The notes under the pieces were generated by a model. The model had not been told where the DNA came from and ran no database searches. It saw only the letters and a list, made by a program, of their open reading frames with translations. A stretch of 64,000 nt of DNA from assembly GCA_019454045.1 (NCBI GenBank), contig SKCR01038874.1, positions 1 to 64,000 on the forward strand, written 5' to 3'. This document shows positions 39,071 through 49,290 of the stretch, piece after piece; position 1 is the stretch's first letter, and every line of letters starts with the position of its first letter. The DNA is from Zanthoxylum bungeanum (taxonomy: Eukaryota; Streptophyta; Magnoliopsida; Sapindales; Rutaceae). The translations under genes and the position numbers were made by a program.

Positions 39071-41041
39071 TGTTGGGGTCAAATCAGGGAGGCGCAGCGG
39101 AAGAAGCGCTGTTCGGGCGAAATCGTAGTTTAAAATTTTAAACTTACGAATAAATTATTCAATATCAAATATTAATAATTCATTCATATTTCACCTAAAA
39201 TAATTTATTCGATATCATATAACGACATAAATAAATAGAAACATCGCGAAACTTTACGAAAATATTTTTCCGCAAAATAACATAAAATACGTTTCCGGCC
39301 GAACCGACCGACCAATGCTCATGGAGACTGCCCATGTCAGCCCCAAAAATATTTGGACAGTTCGTTGGCTGCCTGAACAGTGCCCAGTTCACTGTTTGGG
39401 CAGCTGTTACCCGGTAACGCCGTTTTTCACCGTTTTCGCGTATTTTCACTCCGAAATAATTTCCAATAAATAATTTTCTTGGGCAATTAAAATAAAATAA
39501 TTTATTCTAATTACTCAATAAATAAAAACTGAATTTTTTATATGAAAAATCAGATTTATCATTAATTGCTATGAGACCCCAAAATTTTACAATTTAATCA
39601 TTTTGGTCCTTAAATATTTAAATACATATTTAATTGATTCCAAATCAATCCCAAAAAATTTATACATGTCTAATACATGAAAACAGAAATTGCAACATAA
39701 TCCAGAAACGTTTCTAGAATTACCGAAACAGCCCAGTATGTTTCATTAATTATAATTTGGCCCAATTTGTTCAAAACACATCAAGTTCAAATCCAATCAA
39801 TCCCAAATTTGACTTACATCAAATATACATAAAATTATATCATATATATGAAAAGACCCAAAATTTGAATGGGTTAAGAACCCTAATTTCACAAATTACT
39901 CAAATTGGACAATTTACATTAAATTGACAAAATTCAATACTTTAATCATTCAATTACCACACCAATCAAGTCTCACCATCATGAAATTAATCAAGAACAA
40001 TTCTAGGTTAATTATGAATGGCTAATCAACTTTAGAATGACAACTTTAATTTTCTAATTAATTTATTAAGCTTAATTACAATAATAAGCAAATAAATTAA
40101 TCATACATGCTAAACACCTTCAAATAAGTTCCAACACATTAATTCACATAATTAAACATTAGAGAAAATTCTAAGCTACACAAGTTGTAGCATAGAATCA
40201 TAGAAACAATTTCTTAGTTGAAGAAAATTGGAAATAACTTACAAAACTCCAAGTTTCCAAGCTTTTCTCCATTTGTTCTTTACTTTTTCCTCACAATTTT
40301 TAACTTAGTGAATTTTGAAAACCTTGTGTTATCTGGTAGAAATGAAAAAAAAATACTTATATATTTTCTTTGTTATTGCCGTGACTAATAAAGAAAAAAC
40401 AATAAGTATTTTGCAATGTGTTTCATTTTAATTGGAACATGTTTACTTAATAAAAAGATAACATTTATCCTATATAAAGTAAACAAACAAGTGTCACCAA
40501 TTATAACTTGCCATTTCCAAAAATAAATCATGTAAAAGATATTTGCTTATTTAATTAATTTAATTACTTAACATTTAAATAATTAAATACAAATATCATA
40601 ATATATGTATTATATTTACATTAAATATTCAAATACATATATATAAATGATATATGTCAAATATCATAATTTGATATTTTATTAATGTGTATTTAATAAA
40701 ATCAAGTATTAAATATAAATACAGATTAATTCGGAAATGACCGTTAGGTCCCGATTGCATGTATTTTTCGTTTAACCATTAAACGAGTTATAATAATCAG
40801 TATTATTCATAACAGTTTCCCTAGTGCTCTACGAGTATATTTCATTAGTGAGACTCTCTAGATTCAGGCATATCCGTCACAAAATCCAATTTTGTGTCCA
40901 TAATTCACCCACCCGTAAATTATGATGACCACAGATAAACTCGCTGAATCATACAGGTCGAGGTCACTGCATACGTATAATCCATCCGTCACATGTATCC
41001 TGTAACGATCAGTAGTTTTCACTACTGTATACAATGGTACT
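39071..41041. mobile_element. LTR-like insertion, class unknown
   Basis: The segment starts TGTTGGGGTC at a break in the gag sequence, and ATTAC occurs both just before it (39066-39070) and just after 41041 (41042-41046), a possible 5-bp duplication. The right end does not show a standard CA terminus, so the border is uncertain. The interior is AT-rich and non-coding. It may be a solo LTR, perhaps copia-type, but I see no decisive evidence. Confidence 0.4.
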
Positions 41042-41060
41042 ATTACATACGGGATGAAGG

Positions 41061-42263
41061 CACATAAAATAAATCATGTTGAGACTCAAATATACTCATG
41101 AAATGACTTTGGGGATAATCGGCAAATCCCTCGAAGTCCCGAGACGAGACTGTACAATATTCCCCTTTGAAAAGCCCATAGTATTTGGGGCGTAACTTTT
41201 TCATACAAACTTTGATTTCTATGAATTTTATATTGTCGGAAAGCTGAGATCGAGACCTACAACTTCCGCGTTGAATAGTTTTCCAAAATCTGACCAGAAA
41301 TAGGTAAAAAAAATACAAGTCAAAATTTTGGATGAATAGTGATTTCGGTGTCAAATGCAAAAATCTCAAATTTTCTACAAACTTCTACACTTTTCCCCAA
41401 CTTCCAAATATCATACAACCCCCCCATATATAAAAGGACTCACTATTCAATAATTCAAAAAAATTAAAATGAAATTAAAAGAAAAAAGAGAAGAAGACGT
41501 GAGGAGAGGAAGATAATGAGAGAAAGAGAGAAGAAGAAGAAGAAGAAGAAGAGAAGGAAAGAAAGAAAAGAGAGAAGGAAGAAGAAGATGAAGCAAATGA
41601 GAAAAGATGAGCATCAATGGAGGCTTAAAGTATGAAGAAAAATCAATAAAAAGAAGGTAAAAAAACTTGACCCAAATCTTGACTTGTTTAATTTTGGAAG
41701 AATAAAGGTAGATTATAGATGATGGCATGTTAGAGGTTGCATATTGATGGTTTATAAGTAAAGAAATGAGTTATGGAGTTAAGTGTTTGAGTTAGAAAAG
41801 TTTAAAGTTTGATTTAAGAATAATAGATTTGTGATTAATGAGTGAGTAGTTAATGATGATAACTTGGTAGTTTTGGTATGTGTGAAATTGATGTGATTTG
41901 TTGGATTGTGTATTGGAAGTGATATGGAAGTATTAAGGATGTTTTTGGGTGAGAAACGCATGAGGAAAGAAATGCAGAAACCTAGGAATCAGGTCTGCAT
42001 CACGATGGAGGAAGAGCTCGCGTCGCGACGCGTGCTGGAATTCACGGGAAGCTTCTAGATGATGCGCGTTGTGATGCGTAAGACCTTTGCGTCGCGACGC
42101 GAAGATAGAAATTCTGCCAAATTGATTTTAAATCATTCCAGTTCCACCCCAGCGTGTTCGATGCCGCCCTATGGGTCTCGTATCAGTCCGTAATTGCACA
42201 ATACATCATGATATAAGATAATACGCTTTGAAATGATATAAGTATTTGAATGGACGAATTTAG
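41061..42263 (+). repeat. LTR fragment of the LARD-like family, opposite orientation
   Basis: This is homologous to the reverse complement of 36670-37860: shared blocks include CTCATGAAATGACTTTGGG, TATGAATTTTATAT and GGTCTCGTATCAG. It has CGCGTCGCGACGCG at 42019-42032 and GCGTCGCGACGC at 42089-42100, and a (GAA)n tract near 41530-41555. The left end is cut by the segment ending about 41041; the right end is interrupted by LTR-A at 42264. Confidence 0.75.
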
Positions 42264-42799
42264 TGTTGGACAATTATGACCAATATCATCACTATTTGTA
42301 AAGGATATGATGTTTTTGTACAAATTAACTATGTGACAAAATAAATTGCTCTTTTATCATTTTGTAATTGGATTACTTGGATATATATAAATGATAAAAG
42401 TCCATATGATTAGTGCCAGATTAATAAGATATAAGACAATATTAATCCACGAAAGGTTTAATCATTAAATATCCCTAGTCGTAGTATTATCGAGACTGAA
42501 CATCGATAATGCGAAATAGGCTAGTATTACACTTGTGCGCGTTATGGAAGCTTAACGGCATAGTTCTCAATATTTAAGTATTGGATACTTATGCAAGTGT
42601 GATAGGAGGTTCTGTTAGCCATTCGATCGGGAACAGCTTCGCTCTTGATAGACCCCTCAGAATCCCATTGGTAGTATGACTATGTGTCTATGGGAATCCG
42701 AATCAGGGTAGGTGTATGTGGTCTTAACCTGAGACTTGCATCGCTAATACTTGTGACAATCAATATACTTTAGTTTTGGTCATCCGGAGCTTTAACAGG

Positions 42800-44858
42800 T
42801 GACCGGCGTAAACACACACGTATAACGCAAGCGCACGTATCGTTCAAGTAGTATAAAAATATCGATCCACGAGGACTTAATATCAAAACTATTAATTTTA
42901 TGAGGTCAAATGATTACTAGTATCTAACAGATTGTTTGATTGATTGATTTGAAATGGTGACGATTCTAAATTTAAAAGCAAGTAAATAAAATTGTCGAAA
43001 ATATGTTTTAAGAAAATTCAATATTAAAAACTATCTAGGGTTGTGATTTCTTCCAATATCATTTTAAAGATGAAGTGGTTATCTTAAAGTTGGGTAATAT
43101 ATTGATTTATTAACCTGGAACACTAAATTATGTGTAAGCCTCTGTCGATGGTCAGACACAAATACCCAGTTAAACCAATTGAACCATATGTCTATGTCAA
43201 CCAAATTATCTGGATTCATTACGTTTAAGTTCCAATTATGGCTACCCCCGCCCGACAGGTATATTCCTATCCTGTAAGGAAATCTATTAAAGGGTTATCT
43301 ATCCTCAAGGAAGATCGTGGGCTATTAAGTCTAAGGTCTTAAACCTAAAATCCCTATGTCTAGTTCATTTTAGATTTACCAGTTCAATTTTATTAATGGC
43401 CAGTTAATAAAAGCATTAGGATTAAGACTCAATAAATAAACCTTTATATTACCCAAACTATAATTTAACCTCTTATAAACCGGTGATATTGGATTTCATC
43501 ACAACCCCAGATAACTGGCTTAGTTACGACACATATTTACAGGTAGTAAAAACTTAAATAAAAGAAAGACATAAAGTAAAATACTAAAAATTAAATACTG
43601 AAAAGTAAATGCTGAAAGTAAATTGCTGGAAAAGTAAATTGCTGAAAAGTAAATTGCTGAAAAGTAAATAAAGTAAAATTACAATAAAAGAAAATGATGA
43701 GGTAAAAGATCCACTTTTATTATTTCTATTTTAGATATCTCCCTTAATAAATATATTAACTTTGCATGATAATACCAACCAGCCATATAGGCGGTATCCA
43801 GATTAAGTCAAATTAATAATTAATTACCAACCGACCAATCAGGCGGTATCCAGTTTAGTCAGGTTAAAACCAATTAAATAATTACCAACCGACCAATATG
43901 GCGGTATCCTCGTTAAGTCAGGTTTTAACTAGTTTATATATTATAATTAAGGGAGATTAATCTAAATATTAGTAATAAAAGTTTACCTTTTCCCCAGCAA
44001 AGGGGAGTTACCTCCTCATTACTGAAAAGTAAAAACTGAAAATTAAAGAAAGAAAAGTACTGTGCGTAAAAGTAAATTACGGAAAGTAAAAACTGAAAAG
44101 TAAAGAAAAGAAAGTGCGAAAGCGGAAATTAATTACTGAAAGCTGTAAATAAACAAACAAGATACAATCTTCTTAGTATTCTTAAGGAATTCCTTAGAAG
44201 AAAGTATGAATTTTACAAATGAAATGGCTTGGTATTTATAGGCAAAATTTTGCCTCCATCAAATCATCCATCAAATTCTCCACCAAATCCATTATTAATT
44301 CTCCACTAATTACTCCACCAAATCCATAATTGCTCCACTAATTGCTTATCTTGTTTGGTGTTGATTTGATAATTTTTATTAATTATTAATTAATTAATAT
44401 TTTGCTTTGAAAATGATTGATAATGACTTTTAATAATTACACTCCACACACTTCTGGATGGTTCATCAATTTCGGTCATGAAATCATCATAATTTGAAAA
44501 TATTTTCTCTTTCAAAGTTGTAGATCGTTGAGTCTTCTTTAATCTGGAACTTGAATCAGCTCAATCCGATATGGAGTAAAAAGTTATGCCCAAAATACGA
44601 CAGATGCGCAAAACTGGAATTTCCAAAACTGCACTTCGTCAAAAACGCCCTTTCAAGTTTCCAATCTCCAAAATTAATATATCAAGTCCAATAATTGCCC
44701 TTATTTGATCCACATTTCATCCTAAATGATTCATGAGACCCGATATTATTTTATCTGCAAAATAAACTAAAACACATCAAAACATTCATCAAACCCGAGA
44801 AACTAAACAAAATATTAAGTTAAAGGGCGGTAAATATTGATATATTTTCCGCTCATCA
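42800..44858 (-). mobile_element. Solo LTR of the Athila-type family, perfect 5-bp duplication
   Basis: TGACCGGCGTAAAC starts and CCGCTCATCA ends the 2059-bp unit. ACAGG flanks both sides (42795-42799 and 44859-44863). It matches the LTRs of the complete element at 44965-56196 but carries an extra stretch of about 300 bp (about 43690-44000) with three repeats of ACCAACC(A/G)(A/C)CC...GGCGGTATCC type. Solo LTRs arise by recombination between the two LTRs of one element. Confidence 0.93.
43787..43925. repeat. Three-unit tandem repeat within the solo LTR
   Basis: Units of about 55-60 bp each contain a TACCAACC block, GGCGGTATCC and then a TTAAGTCA or TTTAGTCA run. They are absent from the two LTRs of the complete element. 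Confidence 0.7.
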
Positions 44859-44964
44859 ACAGGTTCTTGTACGCTTTCTGTGTACCGAGAATTGTAGTGT
44901 ATGGGTGTGATGTCAAGATGGAAGTATCATTAAGTCATATGGAGATGATTATCACACAGGGATA

Positions 44965-46681
44965 TGACCGGCGTAAACACACACGTATAACGCAAGCGCA
45001 CGTATCGTTCAAGTAGTATAAAAATATCGATCCCACGAGACTTAATATCTAATCTATTAATTTTATGAGTCAAATGATTACTAGTATCTAACAGGTTGTT
45101 TGATTGATTTGAAATGGTGACGATTCTAAATTTAAAAACAAGTAAATAAAATTGTTCGAAAGTAGGTTTTAAGAAAATTCAATATTAAAAACTATCTAGG
45201 GTTGTGATTTCTTCCAATATCATTTTAAAGATGAAGTGGTTATCTTAAAGTTGGGTAATATATTGATTTATTAACCGGAACACTAAATTATGTGTAAGCC
45301 TCTGTCGATGGTCAGACACAAATACCCAGTTTAACCCAATTGAACCATATGTCTATGTCAACCAAATTATCTGGATTCATTAAGTTTAAGTTCCAATTAT
45401 GGCTACCCCCACCCGACAGGTATATGTCTATCCTGTAAGGAAATTTATTAAAGGGTTATCTATCCTCAAGGAAGATCGTGGGCTATTAAGTCTAAGGCTG
45501 AAACCTAAAATTCATTTGTCAAGTTTATTTTAGATTTACCAGATCAATCTTATTAATGGCCAATTAACAAGACGCATTAAGCTTAAGACTAAATAAGTAA
45601 ACCTTTAAATTACCCAAACTATAATTAACTCTTATAAATCGTGTGATATTGGATTTCATCACAACCCCAGATAACTGGCTTAGTTACGACACATATTTAC
45701 GGGTAGTAAAAACTTAAATAAAATAAAGACATAAAGTAAATGCTGAAAAGTAAATTGCTGAAAAGTAAATGACGGAAAGTAAATGCTGAAATTAAATACT
45801 GAAAATTAAATGCTGAAAAGTAAATGCTGAAAGTAAATTACTGAAAAGTAAAAGCTGAAAGTAAATTGCTGAAAAGTAAATTACTGAAAAGTAAAAACTG
45901 AAAATTAAAGAAAGAAAAGTACTGTGCGTAAAAGTAAATTGCGGAAAGTAGTAAAAACTGAAAGTTAAAGAAAAGAAAGTGTGAAAGCGGAAGGAAATTA
46001 ATTACTAAAAGCTATAAATAAACAAACAAGATACAATCTTCTTAGTATTCTTAAGGAATTCCTTAGAAGAAAGTATGAATTTTACAAATGAAATGACTTG
46101 GTATTTATAGGCAAAATTTTGCCTCCATCAAATCATCCACCAAATCATTATTAATTGCTCCACCAAATCCATTATTAATTGCTCCACTAATCTCTTATCA
46201 TGTTTGGTGATGATTTGATAATTTTTATTATTTATTTATTAATTTATTTTTTACTTTGAAAATGATTGAAAGTGACTTTAATAATTACACACAACACACT
46301 TTGGATGGTTCATCAATTTCGGCATGAAATCTTCAGAATTAGAAATTATTTTGTCTTTCAAAGCTGTAGATCTTTGAGTCTTCTTTAATTTGTAACTTGA
46401 ATCAGCTCAATCCGATATCAGAGTAAACTGTTATGCCCAAATTACGACAGATGCACAAAACTGGAATTTCCAAAACTGCACTTCGTTAAAACGCCCTTTC
46501 AAGTTTCCAATCTCCAAAATTAATATGTCAAGTCCAATTTTTGCCCTTATTTGACCCACATTTCGTCCTAAATGATTTCATTGTGTCCCAATATTATTTT
46601 ATCTGCAAAATAAACTAAAACACATCAAAACGTTAATATTAAGTAAAAGGGGCGGTAAATATTGATATTTTCCGCTCATCA
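44965..46681 (-). repeat. 3' LTR of Athila-type copy III
   Basis: It begins TGACCGGCG and ends CCGCTCATCA in plus orientation. It contains a minisatellite of AAAGTAAATGCTGA-like units at about 45735-45960. It is very similar to 54443-56196 apart from small insertions and deletions; a gap near 46630 drops the CATCAAACCCGAGAAAC stretch. Confidence 0.92.
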
Positions 46682-46702
46682 CACCTCAAACCTAACATTT
46701 TG
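46682..46702 (-). other. Polypurine tract before the 3' LTR
   Basis: The minus strand reads TTAGGTTTGAGGTG immediately before TGATGAGCGG. Copy I has GTTTGGGGGTG at the same place. It marks the start of plus-strand DNA synthesis in LTR elements. Confidence 0.7.
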
Positions 46703-47229
46703 CTAGTCCTCTAGCAAAACAATAAAATAAAATACAAGAAACAATTAAAATTAAACTAAGCCACTTTTTAGGGATCACAGTTGCATTTAGCATATGCAAC
46801 AAGCCTTTAAACCCCTAGGTGTCCCTAGTGGACGAATTATAGTCTCGTGAGGGCTTACAGCAACGATACCCAAAAACGTTTTACAAAAGTAAAAAGATAA
46901 TAAAACTAATGCACACAAAAGCAAAAGACAAGAGAAAAGAGAATAAAGAAGTTAGTGACTAATCAGGTGAAACTTCTACTCCAAGTCAATAGTTGTTTTG
47001 TTTCATTCTAAATTACCGAATAAGTAAATTCTCCGATTATTTTTACCATTCTCCATATACACAGTCGACAAAATATTAATCAACTCATTTTTTCCCACAA
47101 CAGTCACAAGTGTAGTTGAGAAGAGAATAATATTTTTTCCTGAAGTTTTATCAGAATTCACACCTTTTTGTAGTAATGGAATAATTTTTCTGATTTTTTT
47201 TTCCTATATTTTTTATTTATATACAATAC

Positions 47230-47465
47230 ATTCCATCTATGTAATGAGCTTTGGGCCGGTGGCTCCCAAACCAGTTGGCTTTAGGGCACCAGGTGTTAAG
47301 ACACCCCTACGGACTTAATTACTCAGACTTCAAATATATATATTTTTGCAGCATCTTTGATCCATGTAGCGAGCGTTGGGCCAGTGACTCCCAAACCAAT
47401 TGGCTTTAGGGCACTAGGTGTTAAAACACCCTTACAGACTTAATAACTCGGATCTCAGACGTTTT
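47230..47465. repeat. Two-unit tandem repeat in the Athila 3' non-coding region (copy III)
   Basis: Units of about 126 bp with GAGCTTTGGGCC, GTTGGCTTTAGGGCACNAGG and GTTAA(G/A)ACACCC. Homologous pairs occur in copies I and II. Confidence 0.8.
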
Positions 47466-47884
47466 TTTTTTACTCCATCACTTTTTGAGATGCTTCCTCC
47501 AATTAAACTAGAGCACCGAATATTACAAACATTTCAATTTTAGTTCATGTCTATATGTTTCTATGTATGTTGATAATATCTGCTAACTGAACATATGAAG
47601 ATCCATTTTAGTCAATTTTATGGAGAATTTACAAATTAAATAATTCAAAAGGAAATAAACAAAAATTAACTTGTTCCGATATAGGTTTGAGATACGTATC
47701 AGGAGTGGAAACTCCTTACTCAGCTATCTCTCACCAATTTCACCCTTTTTAGTCAAAATAAAAACACAAAAACACAAATTTTTTTTTAAATTTGAAATTT
47801 TTGAAATTTTTTTGTATTTTTCGAAAAATTTTGGACTAAAAATAAAAAGAACACACAAACTAAGAATAAGGTACTGATCAACTA

Positions 47885-47926
47885 ATTACCTCCCCCAAAC
47901 CTAAATGAGACATTGTCCCCAATGTC
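47885..47926 (-). other. Athila signature sequence downstream of LOG
   Basis: The minus strand reads GACATTGGGGACAATGTCTC followed by ATTTAGGTTTGGGGGAGG. This block is typical of the region between pol/env and the 3' LTR of Athila-type elements. A diverged version lies at about 29880-29920 in copy II, in the same position after LOG. Confidence 0.75.
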
Positions 47927-47986
47927 TTAAACATTAAAAGAAGAGTTAAGAAGGTCGTACCTGGTTAGCTGAAAATCTACAGGAAA

Positions 47987-48640
47987 TTAAAGGTTAAGAT
48001 CCAGATTAACACGACGCCTCTTACCACGATCGTCCTCGGACCAATTTATCTTTGAAAGGATAGGGTCAAATCGTGGTTCATAGGCTAAGAGTTGGTCAAT
48101 TAGATCCAGAGCAGTTCTGGCAGTAAAGAGGAGTTCTTTCAAAGGTTTTGACACGAACCCATTTCTCCGGGCATCATCAAGAAATACACAAAGAAAATCA
48201 TAAAATCCTTCAACGTTGTATAGTCTAAGTGGTTTCTGGTGTATGTTCAGGTTTGCCCAAGATAGCACAATAAAAATTTCCTCCAATGTACCCAAGCCAC
48301 TTGGCAAAGCAATAAAAGCATCATCACGGTTAATCATTTCTACCAGTCGTTCAGACATACCTGGCACGATCAGTTCCTCTCCGTTTGATGATCCAATAAG
48401 ATTTGCCTCTGTCAAGGGTTTTGGGATGATTCCCAAAATGTGACTGCCTCCCTCCTGTACGGCCTTTGAAACGATCCCCATAAGTCCAAGATTGCCTCCG
48501 TCATATATTAAGTGCATATTTCTTGCAGCTAAGACTCGACCCAATTCTTGTGCTGCTTCTACGTATTGTGGCTTAACACAAACACTACTACCGCAAAACA
48601 CACAGATGTTTTTAACTCGTCTTCTTGAAGTTGCTTCCAT
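47987..48640 (-). CDS. LOG: LOG-like cytokinin riboside 5'-monophosphate phosphoribohydrolase carried by a retrotransposon
   Basis: Known LOG enzymes cut cytokinin riboside monophosphate to free cytokinin and ribose phosphate in the cytosol. The 217-residue product (MEATSRRR start) has NICVFCGSSVCVK at 11-23, HLIYDGGNLGLMG at 43-55, HILGIIPKPL at 67-76, SERLVEM at 96-102 and LPSGLGTLEEIF at 112-123, then SWANLNIHQKPL. The family motif PGGxGTxxE reads PSGLGTLEE, so one glycine is serine, while the catalytic Arg (98) and Glu (121) are kept. Length fits the family (about 210-230). I chose this ATG because the diverged copy starts at the same point; an in-frame ATG lies 8 codons upstream. There are no introns, unlike host LOG genes, which points to capture from mRNA. 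The tail ends NLDLNL. It lies in sense with gag/pol, 47 bp after a Cys-rich ORF's TATA-bearing spacer. Activity is unproven. Confidence 0.88.
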   Translation of the reverse strand: MEATSRRRVKNICVFCGSSVCVKPQYVEAAQELGRVLAARNMHLIYDGGNLGLMGIVSKAVQEGGSHILGIIPKPLTEANLIGSSNGEELIVPGMSERLVEMINRDDAFIALPSGLGTLEEIFIVLSWANLNIHQKPLRLYNVEGFYDFLCVFLDDARRNGFVSKPLKELLFTARTALDLIDQLLAYEPRFDPILSKINWSEDDRGKRRRVNLDLNL

Positions 48641-48698
48641 TTTTTTTATGTATTTCTTTCTCAACTCTGGATGCCTTCAAAAGTGCAATGACGGGCTG

Positions 48699-48707
48699 AA
48701 TTTATAG
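48699..48707 (-). promoter_or_regulatory. TATA box upstream of the LOG-like ORF
   Basis: CTATAAATT lies about 60 bp before the ATG at 48640. A TATA box at nearly the same distance is present before the diverged LOG copy at 38288. Conservation between two subfamilies suggests the captured gene has, or had, its own promoter. Confidence 0.6.
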
Positions 48708-48894
48708 TACCTGAAAAGGGTGAGTAAAAATAGCACAAGTATCATCCAGAGGACGATTAGTAGCGAAATAATATCGTGATAGTAAAAAAGGTCTAGATCC
48801 GTTCGGAGAAAATAAAAGAAAAAAAAAATCACAATTATTAAGAAAAGACAAAGAGATATAATATTTACAAGAAAAGTAACGGCTTGATTGACGT

Positions 48895-49278
48895 CTATGC
48901 GTCAGGGACAAGCTTTCCATCCAATTTTATTATAAATTGGCAAACATGGTCTTTTTGAGTCAGATTCCCGAGACTTAACAGTTGTCTTTCTTTTTGGAAT
49001 TGTGTATGTAATTTGTGAATGGCTATGTGAACATATCCACTGGGATGCGTCTCAAGAGTTGAAGATATATCATCTAAAGACTCCTTACTCAAGCCATCTC
49101 TAATGAATTTAATTTTGTCTTCACGATTATCAGACACCATTCCTAAAGAACGACAACGAGTATTGCAATTCCAGCGTGCACATTTGTAAAAAACACTCAT
49201 TTGTTTAACTCTACGTTTATTTGTGTAGGCATTGCATTTTTGCATATCAGCCCGATGATGAGTCTCGTATGGAGACAC
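48895..49278 (-). CDS. Unrecognised Cys-rich ORF upstream of LOG
   Basis: A 127-codon uninterrupted frame. Probable core from MSVFYKCARWNCNTRC, then SLGMVSDNREDKIKFIRDGL, SKESLDDISSTLETHPSGYV, HIAIHKLHTQFQKERQLLSL and VCQFIIKLDGKLVPDA. No signal peptide or membrane segment is evident, and the composition looks like a real coding sequence rather than chance. I do not recognise the family. The last block (VCQFIIKLDGK) is also present, in damaged form, next to the gag fragment of copy II (about 38610-38655), so it belongs to the module that travels with LOG. Confidence 0.45.
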   Translation of the reverse strand: MSPYETHHRADMQKCNAYTNKRRVKQMSVFYKCARWNCNTRCRSLGMVSDNREDKIKFIRDGLSKESLDDISSTLETHPSGYVHIAIHKLHTQFQKERQLLSLGNLTQKDHVCQFIIKLDGKLVPDA

Positions 49279-49290
49279 TACCTCTTTAGT

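Noticed and set aside
41447..41728. 93-codon minus-strand frame rich in Leu and Ser
   Set aside because: Produced by a GA-rich tract with (GAA)n in an LTR fragment; no protein similarity.
43600..46000. Regular short repeats that could suggest a CRISPR-like array
   Set aside because: Units are contiguous 14-16 bp minisatellite copies without unique spacers, inside plant LTRs.
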